Assembly (NCBI GenBank): GCA_030068075.1
Contig: CM057839.1
Location: 21,245,167 to 21,309,166, forward strand
Direction: 5' to 3'
Source of the DNA: Paguma larvata
Lineage: Eukaryota > Chordata > Mammalia > Carnivora > Viverridae
Length of the DNA stretch: 64,000 bases
Both the position numbers and the translations under genes were made by a program. The notes beneath the pieces were generated by a model. That model made no database searches and was not told the origin of the DNA. It worked only from the letters and a program-made list of their open reading frames with translations. Shown piece by piece: positions 45,303 to 56,669 of the stretch; within the stretch, counting starts at the first letter, position 1; each line of letters starts with the position of its first letter.

Positions 45303-45873
45303 GCTCCATTTATGCCAGAAAATGTACACTGCCCAAGCATGCAGATGGAGGGAGAGAATTCTTGACTCACTTCAAATACATTGGCATTATCTCCCAAAAT
45401 ATCTCACATTCTGTGTGCTGGGAAAAGTGTCGTCGCTCTATTTAGACATAATGGTGGAACTATAGGAGCTTATTCACTTCAATCATTTTGGGATCTGTAT
45501 GTATTCCTTCTGTTCTGTTGGAAACTTTGGGTCAGTTTTAGGGACACCGCTTTCATCCATTTTTGTCACCTTGTTTGGTATAAATGTGGGTTGCCATGCT
45601 CCTCTTTCACAGCTACTATCTCCACAATTTTAGCCCTTGCTTTCAAAGAAATTTTTGCAAGACTGCCAGTTGGAATAAGTAATTAACACTTCAGCTCAGC
45701 TCTGAAAGGGGAAAACAACTGTGGCATACAAACTCCTGCCAAAGTCAGTTCTCTCACCCAGAAAATGCCTGAAATACTCATCAGGGTACTTTCAATTTCA
45801 CTAAAAGAGAAAAGAAAAAAGGCAACATGATCAAAATGGAAGTTCACCAGCTTATCTCTATCAACTGTTGGAC
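45303..45873. other. No gene or repeat recognised
   Basis: A 101-codon plus-strand frame (45381-45686) here has no recognised similarity. Otherwise unassigned. Confidence 0.35.
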
Positions 45874-45960
45874 CAAAAAAAAAAACAAAAAAACAAAAAA
45901 AACAAAACAAAACAAAAAAGCAAAAAACCAACAACAAAAAACAAAAAACAAAACAAAAAA
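45874..45960 (+). repeat. (CAAAA)n-like A-rich tract
   Basis: A runs separated by single C or G over about 87 bp. The long phenylalanine-rich minus-strand frames across it are only this tract translated. Confidence 0.93.
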
Positions 45961-46194
45961 ACACCAACCCACAAAACAATAAGGTAAGGAAATGAGTGAT
46001 CTGAAGTAGCATGTACCGACATGAAGAGAGCTCCACTGAGTGAAAAATAGCAAGTCAAAAAGCATAAGGGCAATATAATAAAATTCATTTCAAGGTTTAA
46101 AAACACCCAAAACCATACTGTGTGTTGTTTTCTGATAAATCCATAACAAATGTTATGGACTGAATGTACCCCGAATTACAGATGATAGCTGCCT

Positions 46195-46358
46195 TTTATA
46201 CAGTGGGTGTGGAAGGGGAGGGACAAGGCGGATTGGGAGAAATACACAGGGAACTTCAACTTACACTTCACTTCTGAATCTGGGTTGTGAGTTTATAATT
46301 CTTATATTATTTCTATGATGTGAATATATATCTGATCTATTTCAAACTAAATAAAAGT
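46195..46358 (+). mobile_element. Possible L1M 3'UTR fragment
   Basis: gagaaatacacagggaactt, gaatctgggttgtgagttta and tgatgtgaatatatat are in the order of an old L1 3'UTR, ending near aactaaataaaag. Diverged. Confidence 0.4.
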
Positions 46359-47045
46359 CCGGGCCACTCTCATTCAATACACTTCATAAAATGTAACTCT
46401 GGAAGAGGGGATGTTACAATGAGTCAGCCTAAGTCTTAAAACTTGAGTGATATTTGAAAGAACACTAGGGATATTTTTGTGAACGAGGATCCTTGCTGTG
46501 AGAGTAACCAGCTACGTTTCTGCGGCATTTCTCTTTTCACCGCCATCACTGTCCTTTCTAGGACCTGAGTTGAGTAGTGATATGGAGCAAGTTCTTACCT
46601 AGGAGTCTGTTTTGTGGTCTAATTACATTTGAATGATTATATCAAACAATAATATTAAGCATATTGGATGTAATGACTCTTTGGTACTTAGCGCATCCTG
46701 AGTTGCCATGTCATAATCTATGATAAAAACGCATTGCTTTGCAATACTAGTACTTACCTCTTTCTGCAGAAAAAAAAAATAATCCACAAGACCCCAGAAG
46801 ACATTCTTTGGGTTTTATAAGATTGGTTTTAGAGGGTATATAGGATCTAGCACTCCTATGTCCAGATAAACTGTGAAATGTCCACTTAATTTCATATGTA
46901 AGGCAATGTAATGTACAAATATTTAATATACAGTCAGATCAGTTTGGCAAGGTGTACAATTTTGTAAAACACAACTGTATCAAAATAGAGATAATTTTAT
47001 TTTATTACCTCAGACTTTTGCAAATTATTTTGCATTGTTAGTAAT
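46359..47045. other. No gene or repeat recognised
   Basis: AT-rich unassigned sequence. Confidence 0.4.
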
Positions 47046-47049
47046 TTTA

Positions 47050-47244
47050 TTTTTTTAATATTTTAATGTTTATTTTTAAGAGAGACAGAGTGCAAGCGGG
47101 AGAAGGGCAGGAAGAGACAGAGATGCAGAATCCAAAGCAGGCTCCAGGCTCTGAGCCCGACCCGGGGCTCGAACCCACAAACTGCAAGATTATGACCTGA
47201 GCTAAAGTCAGATGCTTAACCGACTGAGCCACTCAGGTGCCCCG
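47050..47244 (-). mobile_element. CAN-SINE, minus strand, with short internal deletion
   Basis: Reverse copy. The text jumps from caggctctgag directly to cccgacccggggctcgaacc, so the ctgtcagcacagag block is missing. Right end ccgactgagccactcaggtg. Confidence 0.92.
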
Positions 47245-47334
47245 ATAGTTTTTAATGTAAAGATCTTGGACAACTTTCATAAAATATAATCCAAGTATCT
47301 TACAGTCCTTGGATGCTAGTTGAAAAGGTATTCT

Positions 47335-47605
47335 TTAAGTTTCATTTTTAAAAGTTTTATTTCTACTACATAATTTTGTAATTAATTTTGAGTTCTGCAA
47401 TATCATTAAAGAGACTTATTAAATCTAGTAGGTCTTTTCCTTCTAACAACTTCAGGATTTCCTGCCTGAATAATTGTGCCATCTGAGAATAATGAAAATT
47501 TTATGTTTCTTTCTTTTAAATCACTATGTCTTTTATTTCTTTATGTATGTGTATCTAGTAAATTTGAAAATATGAGTGACTCAGTAATGACCCTGGTCTC
47601 TTTTC
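47335..47605 (-). mobile_element. L1M ORF2 fragment, minus strand
   Basis: gccatctgagaataatgaaa (47477), atgtcttttatttctttatg (47526), and gtgactcagtaatgaccctg (47573) match the antisense L1 reverse-transcriptase region in order. Part of the 121-codon frame at 47476-47841 is this repeat. Confidence 0.6.
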
Positions 47606-47609
47606 TATG

Positions 47610-48985
47610 TATCTCCTCAGGCAATCTTATCCATTTTTATGGTTCAACTTCAATCTATATCTCTAATTCAAATCACTGTTTTGAGTTTTATACAGATATT
47701 TCCGACCTCTTATCACTAATTACGATCTGTACATTTTGTAGCCTTCTCTATTTCATCATCCTAACTGAATTTACTTTTATCTCTCCAAGAACTAAATGTA
47801 TTTCTTCCCTTAGGTATTTAGGTCAATGTCATGACCAATAACGCTAAAATGGATTCTTGAAATCAATTTTAATTTCATAGCTTACTGTAACCAGAATCCC
47901 TCCCATAGACATACTCTTACTCAAAGACAGACACAAAACTGTTTAGCAAACATTTTTCAGCTTACTCCTTGATAATCTTCTATTTCTTCCTTGCTATTCT
48001 CCACGCTACTCCTGTAATTCATATGCTTATTTTCATTCGATGACCCGTGGATTTGTCTCCTCCTCCCTCCTTCACGTCAGAAAGTTTATGAATGATGACT
48101 TTAAAATACAGATCTGCACATGTCATTTTGTTTCCAGAAAACCTCGAAGGAACCCCATTTATGGGTAGATTAAAATTCAAATTTTTAACTCTCCATATTT
48201 ATTTATGCAGAGATAACAGAGAAATTGAGAAGGCAAACTTAAAAGCTCCTGCTGATTTTAATGTCACATAGGATAGCACACTAGATCTTCTTCTGCCCCT
48301 CCAGATCACTCTCTGCCATCTTCCACCTCACTGTATGCACCGGAAGCAAACTATTACAGTTGATAGACTCTTTGTTTCTTCAGTTTCCTTTTGGGTTTGG
48401 TAGATGAGTAGCACTTTTATGAAATAAGTGGAAAGAGGGAGGGAGACTTTGGGTTATGCATTCCCCAGATTTATCCCTTGGCCTTACTGTGGGCCTCATT
48501 GGATGCTGTCATGCTTACCCCTACATTGCACTGGACTTGGGGTATGGCACTACCTCTATTTACATCTTATCTTCAACTTCAAATAGTCTCTTTATTGAAT
48601 GCTTTTCAAATTGTTCAACTTGGGCGTGCCATCTGTTTCCTGATTACGACACACACAAAGGTAAAGAAATAACTTGAAGATGATTTTTTTTAACATAAAT
48701 AAAATACTAGTTGGTCCTTATGTAAAGGCAAGGAAAATTAATACAGTGTCAGGTCTTTTTCAAGGTGGATGATGCTTCACCCCCAAAATCTACCACCTTC
48801 CCAAATTCATCTCATCTCGTTTTCTATTTCTACATCAGACTCCAACCATTTCACGTGAAAGGAAGCCATACTTTTTGTGGGCGCAGTGTTTTATCTATAA
48901 AGTTTTCTCTCACCTTTTCATTTTCCTGGTAACCTATATAAAGTCTGCTTAGATGGCACACTGGCCTACTGACACTGGCCATATT
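47610..48985 (+). mobile_element. Probable long L2 fragment, plus strand
   Basis: ctcaggcaatcttatccatt (47616), attcaaatcactgttttgag (47666), aaaatacagatctgcacatg (48103) and ctctctgccatcttccacct (48308) appear in L2 3' ORF order. Highly diverged, boundaries uncertain. Confidence 0.4.
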
Positions 48986-50640
48986 TATGTTTCTTTTTAA
49001 GGCACAGTAAATTGAACAGAACTCTTCTACTACTATTTTCCCGTAATTCAGACTTTCAAGTCAATTTTTCAAACTAGATGATGTTTTTCATCTGGGTAAA
49101 GACAGCAAACATTATTTTGACTTTTGTATAATCATTACTTAGTATAACGCAACCTGTAACAGACGTTAAATAAATATGCATATATTCATGTAAATACAGC
49201 TTAGAAATACTTTGTGGGCTTTGACTTATGAAACTGGCTATTGATTGAACAACTTGACAAGTAAATTCATATGTTTCTACTTGCTTAGCTGAGTATGGAG
49301 AGATTTAAAACACATAGATAAAACTGAAAAAGCACTAAGCTTCTGAATTTGACAATAAAATAAGAAAGGTTTAAGGGACATTTTACGGGCAATACATTAT
49401 GGTGTTTATGAATTGTAAGACAGTACATTTCCATAAGAGTTAGAAATGCATCAACACCCAAGAATAATATAAGGATTCAAAATGATACAAGAGGCAAGAT
49501 GAAAAGTGAGGTCAGATTCCCCACCAATTGTGTTCATTGACGCTCTCATGTCACTTTAGCACTTGGGACACGTGACAGCTTAGTTCATTTTGTCCAGCGT
49601 CCTTAAATTACATCGAAAGCTTAGTCAAACTTTCTTGTGCTTGAATTGTTAGCTAACACTTTAATAGCTTACATGTCTCATGAGTCCCATCGGGGCCTAT
49701 TTTTCCAATGAAGTTAACAGAATAATGTAGAGTAATTAAAGAAAAATAATTGTACATATGAGATTATATTGAAATCATAATATTTGAGGAGAGAAAGTTT
49801 GCATTTGTGAAACAAAATCCTATTATACAATCCTATATGATTTTTTTGCTCTAGTTTTAATGTTGCTATTGAAAGCCTGCATATTTCAGGTAAAGTAACT
49901 TCAGTTAATAAAACTACATTTGAGTAATAACCATCCTTTTTCATCACCGACTTACATAAATCTATGATCACAAGAGATATATAAATGTTAATTAAGATTG
50001 CACAATAATACACAAACTTCTTGAAATATAGAGATAAAATCCTTCACAAACTATTTTAGATAACATAGTTATCAATCACATTATGGTCAGAGATACATAG
50101 ATGCATGACTTTCAGAGTTGAAAATGATTGTAGAAGGCATCTATTTCATGATACAAATTACCTTTCACTAATATCTAAGAAAAGCAGGTACCCAAACTTA
50201 CTTTAAACAGTTCTAGTGACAGAGATAATATTACTCCATTTTAATCCAGGCAATTGTTAGAAGTCCTTCCTTATTATTATAGCAACATTTGTCTTCTTAT
50301 AAATTATACTCATTTTTTCAATCAATTATACAAATCTAATTTTTTAGTTGCATAACAAACCTTCAAATATTTAAAGATAGATATTTCCTCCTAACTTATC
50401 CAGGAAAAGAGTCTGAGTTCATACAGACAGATATCATGGTTTGAGATATATCATCATCCTGACCACCATTCTAGCAACTTATTTAGTTTGTCAATAGTCT
50501 TGTTAAAAATATGATCCACAAAATTGATTGTATCACGCTCAGTGTTTCATGACTTATCCGGTCATGACTTATATGAAAAAATGAAATTAACAACTAGATA
50601 TTAACCAGCTCAACATTTTTAGTCTGGTTATCATAGTCAA
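48986..50640. other. About 1.65 kb without recognised repeat or gene
   Basis: AT-rich, with a more complex stretch at about 49500-49710. A 99-codon minus-strand frame (49714-50013) shows no known domain. Confidence 0.35.
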
Positions 50641-50649
50641 TGTAATTAT

Positions 50650-51330
50650 TCATTAGTGTATCTCTTAGAGTTTAAGGGAGAGAAATCAGTTACTTGAACA
50701 AGGAAAGTTTTATATAAAGAATGATTAACTTTAAGAAGAAATCGAAGTAAGGAGGTATAGACTAGTGAGAAGTAGATAGAAATAAGGAGAATTCTAAAGA
50801 ATATGGGAACAGAGGTATAAGATGTGGCTACTATCTCTGGAACTGGACTGGAGCACTCAAGGAAAAGTCTACCCACTGACATGAAGCAGGCTCTGGAGAC
50901 TCTGCCTGTTCTGCAGGAACCCAGCACCTGAGAAACCATGCATGCTGCAGCTGTTGGACTTTGAACGAGGCATCCACTCCCAGGAGCCTAATGCCGGAGA
51001 AACTGTGCATATTTCAGCAGTCTATGTTGAAGGACTACTGTCCACTGAGGAAGCCTGGAGATGGTAAAGCCAAATAGCTGGAGAAGCCAAATGCGGTGCA
51101 GGAGCTGGACACTAGAAAAATCTCCAGCTGAAGAAGCCTATCGAGGCGAGCACGCTGGAACCAGAAAAGATGATCCTGCAAATGTGGCTCCAGCATCTTC
51201 TTTTGAAAAAGCTTAATATCATCATGCCAGATGAGAAAAGGAAAGTATTTAAAGTGTTCAGCCTCACTTTTGCAGAATAAGCAATCAAATCTAGATTTTG
51301 AGCTGAGCAGTAATAAATTGATAACTAGCA
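50650..51330. repeat. Unassigned repeat-like block with internal modules
   Basis: Distinct, GC-richer character than its flanks. It contains variants of a module around gagaaac-tgcat: ctgagaaaccatgcatgctg (50928) and ccggagaaactgtgcatatt (50993), each followed by a cagc..tgtt/tgaa segment, plus ctggagaagccaaatgcggt further on. It resembles a dispersed mammalian repeat, but I cannot name the family. Confidence 0.45.
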
Positions 51331-51725
51331 CTGATAGGCAATATAATTTTGTGATTCATTCAGATGTTTCCAGGTCAAAATTCTGCCGTGGGTTAGTTTT
51401 TTTATACTTCTAATGTTTCTTTGAACGAACTAAAATGATCATTTATCCCTATACTTAACCAAAGATATATATGAAAATCCTAACTATTTGTAAACTTAAG
51501 AAAAACATGACAATCAGAATTGACAGAATAGATATGAAATTATGTTGAACTCTAGATATATTTGCATACATATACATGTGTAGAATATTATAGGTAAGTT
51601 AATAATCCTTAAATAATACTTAACTTGTTAGCTATTATTTATTTGGAGAATTTAAAGCATCAGGCGATATTTGAAATGTTAATTTGTGCATTGATTTTCA
51701 GAATTATAACTGGTATATTGATTAT
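51331..51725. other. No gene or repeat recognised
   Basis: AT-rich spacer. Confidence 0.4.
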
Positions 51726-51740
51726 AAAAATAAAATTTTA

Positions 51741-52004
51741 GAGGCACATGGATAGCTCAGTCGATAAAACGGCTGACTCTTGATTTCAGCTCAGTTCATG
51801 ATCTTGTGATAGGAGGGATCAAGTCCCAAGTTGGGCTCTGCGCTGACAGCGCAGAGCCTGCTTGGGGATCTCCCTGTCTCTCTGCCCCTTCCCAGCTCAT
51901 GTATTCTCAAGGTAAATAAATAAATAAACATTTACTAAACGTGCTCACGTGTGCTCAAAATAAATAAATACATATTTATAAAATTTTTAAATAAGTAAAT
52001 AAAT
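51741..52004 (+). mobile_element. CAN-SINE with extended A/T tail and 15-bp target duplication
   Basis: Head gaggcacatggatagctcag is diverged, body otherwise typical. The tail is unusually long and mixed (ggtaaataaataaataaaca, then cacgtgtgctcaaaataa and further aaat units), about 95 bp. Flanks aaaaataaaatttta (51726-51740) and aaaaatgaaatttta (52005-52019). Confidence 0.93.
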
Positions 52005-52241
52005 AAAAATGAAATTTTATTCATCATTTATATCCAAAGCCTGTCACCACTAACCCTAAAATTGATCATAAACATTAGTTTATGTGAGTGAATGAATCAA
52101 TATATGAATATTGAAGAATAGAAAGGTCTATCTTATTTATTCAATACAAAGAAACATTTGTTTCTGTCTTTACTTGTATCTTTTCTTACTTCTATCTTCT
52201 GACTCTCTGCCTCTTTTGTTCTATGTCCCTCAGTTTGTCTG

Positions 52242-52455
52242 TGTCAATGTGTGTATATTATGTATGTGCATATACAATACATACATATATACATATACAC
52301 ACTTATATGTGTGTATATTATGTGTCAATGTGTATATTATGTATGTGCATATACAATACATGCATATATACATATACACACATATTTGTGTATATTATGT
52401 GTCAATGTGTATATTATGTATGTGCATATATAATACATACATATATACATATATA
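52242..52455. repeat. Minisatellite of about 77-81 bp period, 2.7 copies
   Basis: Unit starts tgtcaatgtg at 52242, 52323 and 52400 (periods 81 and 77). Each unit holds gtatattatgtatgtgcata and catacatatatacatata, partly self-complementary. The three plus-strand frames here, rich in Y, I and C, are the repeat translated in different phases. Confidence 0.93.
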
Positions 52456-52805
52456 ATCACAGTAAAAATATAAAGAACACCAAATACTTTATTTTACTTA
52501 CATTAAATAGAGCAAGTCTGTTAATTTCTAAATATAATTTTATTGCTTTATATTTTTACGTGTATTTAAAATACAGCCATATATTAAATGTCAGTCTAAA
52601 AATAACCTGTTTTCTTCTTTCTCAGAAGTTTAGATTTCCTATTTCAAACACCATTCTCCAATGGCAAGAGAATACATTTAAATATGATATATCAAAATGA
52701 TCTTAAATGTTTTGGGTTTTCAAAAGAACTCTCTTGCCCACTGGAGATTTTATACAACTTCCTGGGCTGTCTCCAACTTTGAGAATGCTTTTTATAATGA
52801 GCAAC
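52456..52805. other. No gene or repeat recognised
   Basis: AT-rich spacer. Confidence 0.4.
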
Positions 52806-53404
52806 TGTCTTAGTCTCTTTGGGCTGCTGTACCAGGTTCCACAGACTGAGGTGTTTATAAATAACAGAAATTAATTTCTCACAGTTGTGGGGGCTAAGAA
52901 GCCCAAGATCAAGGTGCTGGCAAATTTGTTGTCTGGTGAGGGCTCACTTCTTGGTTCATAGCCCCCTTGTTGTACCCTTACATGGTAGAAGGTAGAAGCA
53001 GAGAACTCTGGTCTCTTTAGCCACTCTTTTTTTTTTTTTTTTTTTGAGAGATAGAGAATGAGAGGGAGAGAGAGCAAGTGGGGGAAGGGCAGAGAGAGAG
53101 AGAAGAAGAGAGAGAATCTCAAGCAGGCTCACACTGTCAGCGCAGAACCTGACACAGGTTTTGAACTTATGAACTGTGAAATCATGACCTGAGCTGAAAT
53201 CAAGAGTCAGACACTCAACTGACTAAGACACCAGGCACCCCTCTATACCCTTTCTTAAGGACACAAACTCTTTTGTTAGAACTCCATCCTCATATCCTAA
53301 TTACTTCCCAAAGGCCCACCTCCAAATACCATCACTTTGGTAATTAGTTTTTTAACATATGAGTTTGGGGAGTGGAAGGACTCAAGCATTCAGCCATCAC
53401 AGCA
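52806..53404 (-). mobile_element. MLT1-type (ERVL-MaLR) solo LTR, minus strand, split by a SINE
   Basis: gtcttagtctctttgggctg (52807), acagaaattaatttctcaca (52865), gcccaagatcaaggtgctgg (52901), gtctggtgagggctcacttc (52932), and after the SINE cccaaaggcccacctccaaa (53307), taccatcactttggtaatta and catatgagtttggg (53357). This is the antisense MLT1A-like order, nearly complete. Confidence 0.85.
53022..53242 (-). mobile_element. CAN-SINE inserted in the MLT1 LTR
   Basis: T run of about 19, then gagagatagagaatgagagg, gtcagcgcagaacctgacac, and a right end gactaagacaccaggcaccc. Flanks ctctttagccactct and ctctataccctttct may be a diverged target duplication. Confidence 0.9.
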
Positions 53405-55000
53405 CAGGTAACTGAATTACAGACTGTAATTTAGTGTCCTATCCCTCAGTTGTGTTACACACGCACACAAATACACAAAAAATGCACAAACATATATTTA
53501 CCCCTTAAAGAAAGAAAAAAATATAAAGCACTTGTCTTAAGTATTTTAAATATAATCAACACAATGTTGAAATTTCATCCTAATTAAAAATAAGAACCCA
53601 ATGTTATTTTATATTATTAAATATAAAGAAAGCATGATTACTAATAATTATAGTCAATATGTTTTTCTTATAAAAACTTAAATTTCTACATATGTTATTC
53701 AGTATAATATATGTTATCCAGTAAGAATAATACAATAATTATTAGCCATGTTATCCAGAATAATATAGTATCATCTGGAATAATACAGTGTAATTCAGAA
53801 TGACACAATAATACCTAAGATATGTGTGGGTGTATACACATGTGTATTTCATTATGTTACACACTCTTTGCCTCTTAGAGTGATTATCATAGAAAGATTT
53901 ATATTACTATGCAAGACATTGAAAAATGTCATTCCAGGAATGAATCCAAACTAATAAAGCTGATTTCCCATGTAATCATATTTTTAATATCTCAGAATGT
54001 ATCAGCTTTTGCCTCACTTTGAGTTCCTATTTGAGGTTTAATGATCCTACCTCAGACTGATTTTAATACTCATTTTACTCCATCTTATAAAAACATAACC
54101 AAATTATAATTATTCTGATGACACATTGGGCCCCCTTTTCAATCTGTTTCCTAAACTAAGTGTTCTCCCTTTGAATGACACCAGAATAAATCAAATGTTG
54201 CTTTGAGATGTTATAGGAAGTCCAGGATGTGTCCAAATGTGATAGTGTTAGTGTCCTGAATTTGATTGTTTGTGTTACTTAAAGAACAGTGCATGAACAA
54301 ATAGGTGATTAAGTATTCAATGTGTCATATGTTCAAGATTTGGGGTTATTGGATGATGAAAATAAGAAATTGTAACAAGGTAACAAGTAGAAGAACATCT
54401 TATGTTTCCTTTAGAAGGACCTACACTAAAGAATAGTGATTAGATTTTAAGTTTCTTAGATACTTGTCTGGAAGTGAGTGGACTTGGATTGATATTTCAG
54501 GTTACTTGCATCTTGGAGTCATTCCTATGAGTACTACATCCAGCTCATATCATGCGAGCCTGTAAAAGTGTTCTAGAAATCACCACATGTTACTATTTCT
54601 AACAGTAATACATGCCATTATAGAAATATGGAAATATGGTTATCCTACTATACAGAAATAGACATGAAAGCTCATTTATATGTACAATGTATGCAGGTAT
54701 TCGAATATTAATTTTCAAAACGTCACTGTCAAACATCTTCTTCCCTACTATGTTTCCCTGTGTTATTAAATATTCTTATAAATCTAATATGTTTGCCTGA
54801 TAGTCATTTATATAATCATTATATCATTTATTCAAACATTTCTTTACTTTTTGACATTTGCATTCATTCCCATCTCTGTTATTACACGTAATTCTGGAAA
54901 GAACATCATCGCCCATTAAAATTTGAATATAATCCTATATATTCCCTCACAGTAAATTTTGAGAATTTAAATACAGAGAAAGTGTTACATTTTGTCAGGG
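53405..55000. other. About 1.6 kb AT-rich, nothing recognised
   Basis: Very AT-rich with short CA-rich text near 53458-53500. No frames of note and no repeat that I can name. Confidence 0.4.
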
Positions 55001-55002
55001 TT

Positions 55003-55120
55003 TTTTTACTTTTATTTTTTTACTTTTATTTTTTAAATCTACTTTTTATTAACTTTTACATTTTAACTCCAATACAGTTAACATACAATGTTACAGTAGC
55101 TTCAGCTGTACTTGTCAATT
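55003..55120 (-). mobile_element. Short L1 3' end, minus strand
   Basis: Duplicated tttttacttttatttttt at the left (poly(A) complement), then atacagttaacatacaatgt and tacagtagcttcagctgtac, the same 3'UTR motif as in the next L1. Only about 115 bp, so a very short truncated insertion or a detached piece. Confidence 0.6.
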
Positions 55121-55292
55121 TTGGGAAATAAAATGCCACTTGGCTTTCCAGAAAGATTGTACCAATATGCACTCCCACGTACAGCACAATCAAAATATTC
55201 TATAATTTGGATCTTACCTTATTTGATTTCTTCTGTATACAAATGAATTATTTTTCTACTATCCCTAGTGTATTCATTTTATTTTGGTTTTG

Positions 55293-56663
55293 TGTTTAAA
55301 AAAATTTTTTGAGTAGAGTTGACATACATTGTTACATTAGTTTCAGGTATACAATATCTCTATAGATTTTTTCATGTTTGCTACAAGTGTAGTTACTACC
55401 TGTGGCCATAAATGCTCTTATAATGTCATTAATTATATTCCCTAGGCTGTGCCTTTTATTCCCATGACCTATTCATTCCATAACTGGAAGTCTACACTTC
55501 CCATTCCTCTTCCCGCATTTGTCCACTCCCTTTCCCCTGGCAACCGTCAGTTTGTTCTCTGTGTTTATAGGTATGATTCTGTTTTGTTTTTTAAGTTTAT
55601 TTATTTTGAGAGAGAGAGACAGTGAGATAGGGAGAAAGAGAGTGCATGCATGAGCAGGGGAGGGGCAGAGAGAGAGGGAGAGAGAGAATCCCAAACAGGC
55701 TCTGTGCTGCTGGCAGTGTGGAGCTCAATGAGGCACTTGATCCCACAAACCGTGAGATCATGACCTGAGCGGAATCAAGAGACAGATACTTAACCCACTG
55801 AGCCACCCAGGTGTCTGAGGTCTGATACTGCTTTATGTCGGTTTGTTTTTTTATTTGTTTTGTTATTTTAGATTCTACATGTGAGTGGAATCATATAGTA
55901 TTTGTTTTTCTCAGTCTGACTTATTTCATTTAGCATAATACCTTCTTGATCCATCCATTTTGTCACAAATGGCAAGTTTTTATCCTTTCCATTTATGTAC
56001 CATATCTTCTTTATCCTTTCATCTACTGATGGACACTTAGGTTCTTCCACATCTTGACTATTGTAAATAATGCTGCAATAAACATAGGGGTTCTTTTTGA
56101 ATTAGTTTTTGTTTTCTTTGGGTAAATAACCCAATATTAGAATTGTGGGATCATCTGTTGTTTCTACTTTTAGTATTTTTGAGGGACCTCAATACTCTGT
56201 TACATAGTGGCTATACCAATTTACCTTCTCAACAGTGCATGAAAATTATTTTTTCTCTACAACTTCACCAACACTTATTATTTCTGGTTTTCTTCTGTTT
56301 TTTTGTTTGTTTGTTTTTATCTTTTTTAAAACTTCTTTTAGCCATTCTGACAGGTGTGAAGTGATATCTCATTGTGGTTTTGATTTGTATTTCCTTGATG
56401 ATGAGTGACGTTGAGCATCTTTTCATATGCCTGTTAGCCATCTGTTGCCTTCTTTGGAAAAATGTCTATTCAGGTCCTCTGCCTATTTTTTTTTTATCAG
56501 ATTCTTTCTTTTTCTTTTTTTTTTTTTTTGGTGTTGAGTGGTATAAATTCTTTATATATTTTGGACATTAATCTCTTATTGATTAATGTCTTATTGGATA
56601 TATCATTTGCAAATATTTTTTTCTCTTTCAGTACGTTGCCTTTTTATTTTGTTGATAGTTTCT
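55293..56663 (-). mobile_element. L1 3' segment (minus strand) of a 5'-inverted element
   Basis: From the 3'UTR (agttgacatacattgttaca at 55317) through tctacatgtgagtggaatca (55874), attgtaaataatgctgcaat (56060), tctcattgtggttttgattt (56367) to catttgcaaatatttttttc and gttgatagtttc (to 56663). This is antisense L1 ORF2 end plus 3'UTR. A SINE interrupts it at 55586-55818. The reading frame is broken. Confidence 0.88.
55586..55818 (-). mobile_element. CAN-SINE inserted in the L1
   Basis: Reverse copy with GA-rich body, ending cactgagccacccaggtgtc. The L1 flank ggtatgattctgtttt (55570-55585) is repeated as ggtctgatactgcttt (55819-55834). Confidence 0.95.
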
Positions 56664-56669
56664 ATACTA

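Noticed and set aside
45683..46106. Phenylalanine-rich minus-strand frames
   Set aside because: They translate the (CAAAA)n A-rich tract on the opposite strand.
47476..47841. Longest open reading frame (121 codons)
   Set aside because: It overlaps antisense L1 ORF2 and probable L2 sequence, is rich in hydrophobic and serine codons from T-rich DNA, and has no recognisable domain.
52242..52455. CRISPR-like array
   Set aside because: The units are contiguous tandem copies without unique spacers, in a mammalian genome. It is a minisatellite.
52111..52473. 120-codon frame and overlapping frames rich in Y, I and C
   Set aside because: They run through the 80-bp minisatellite in different phases, and the repeat itself explains the pattern.
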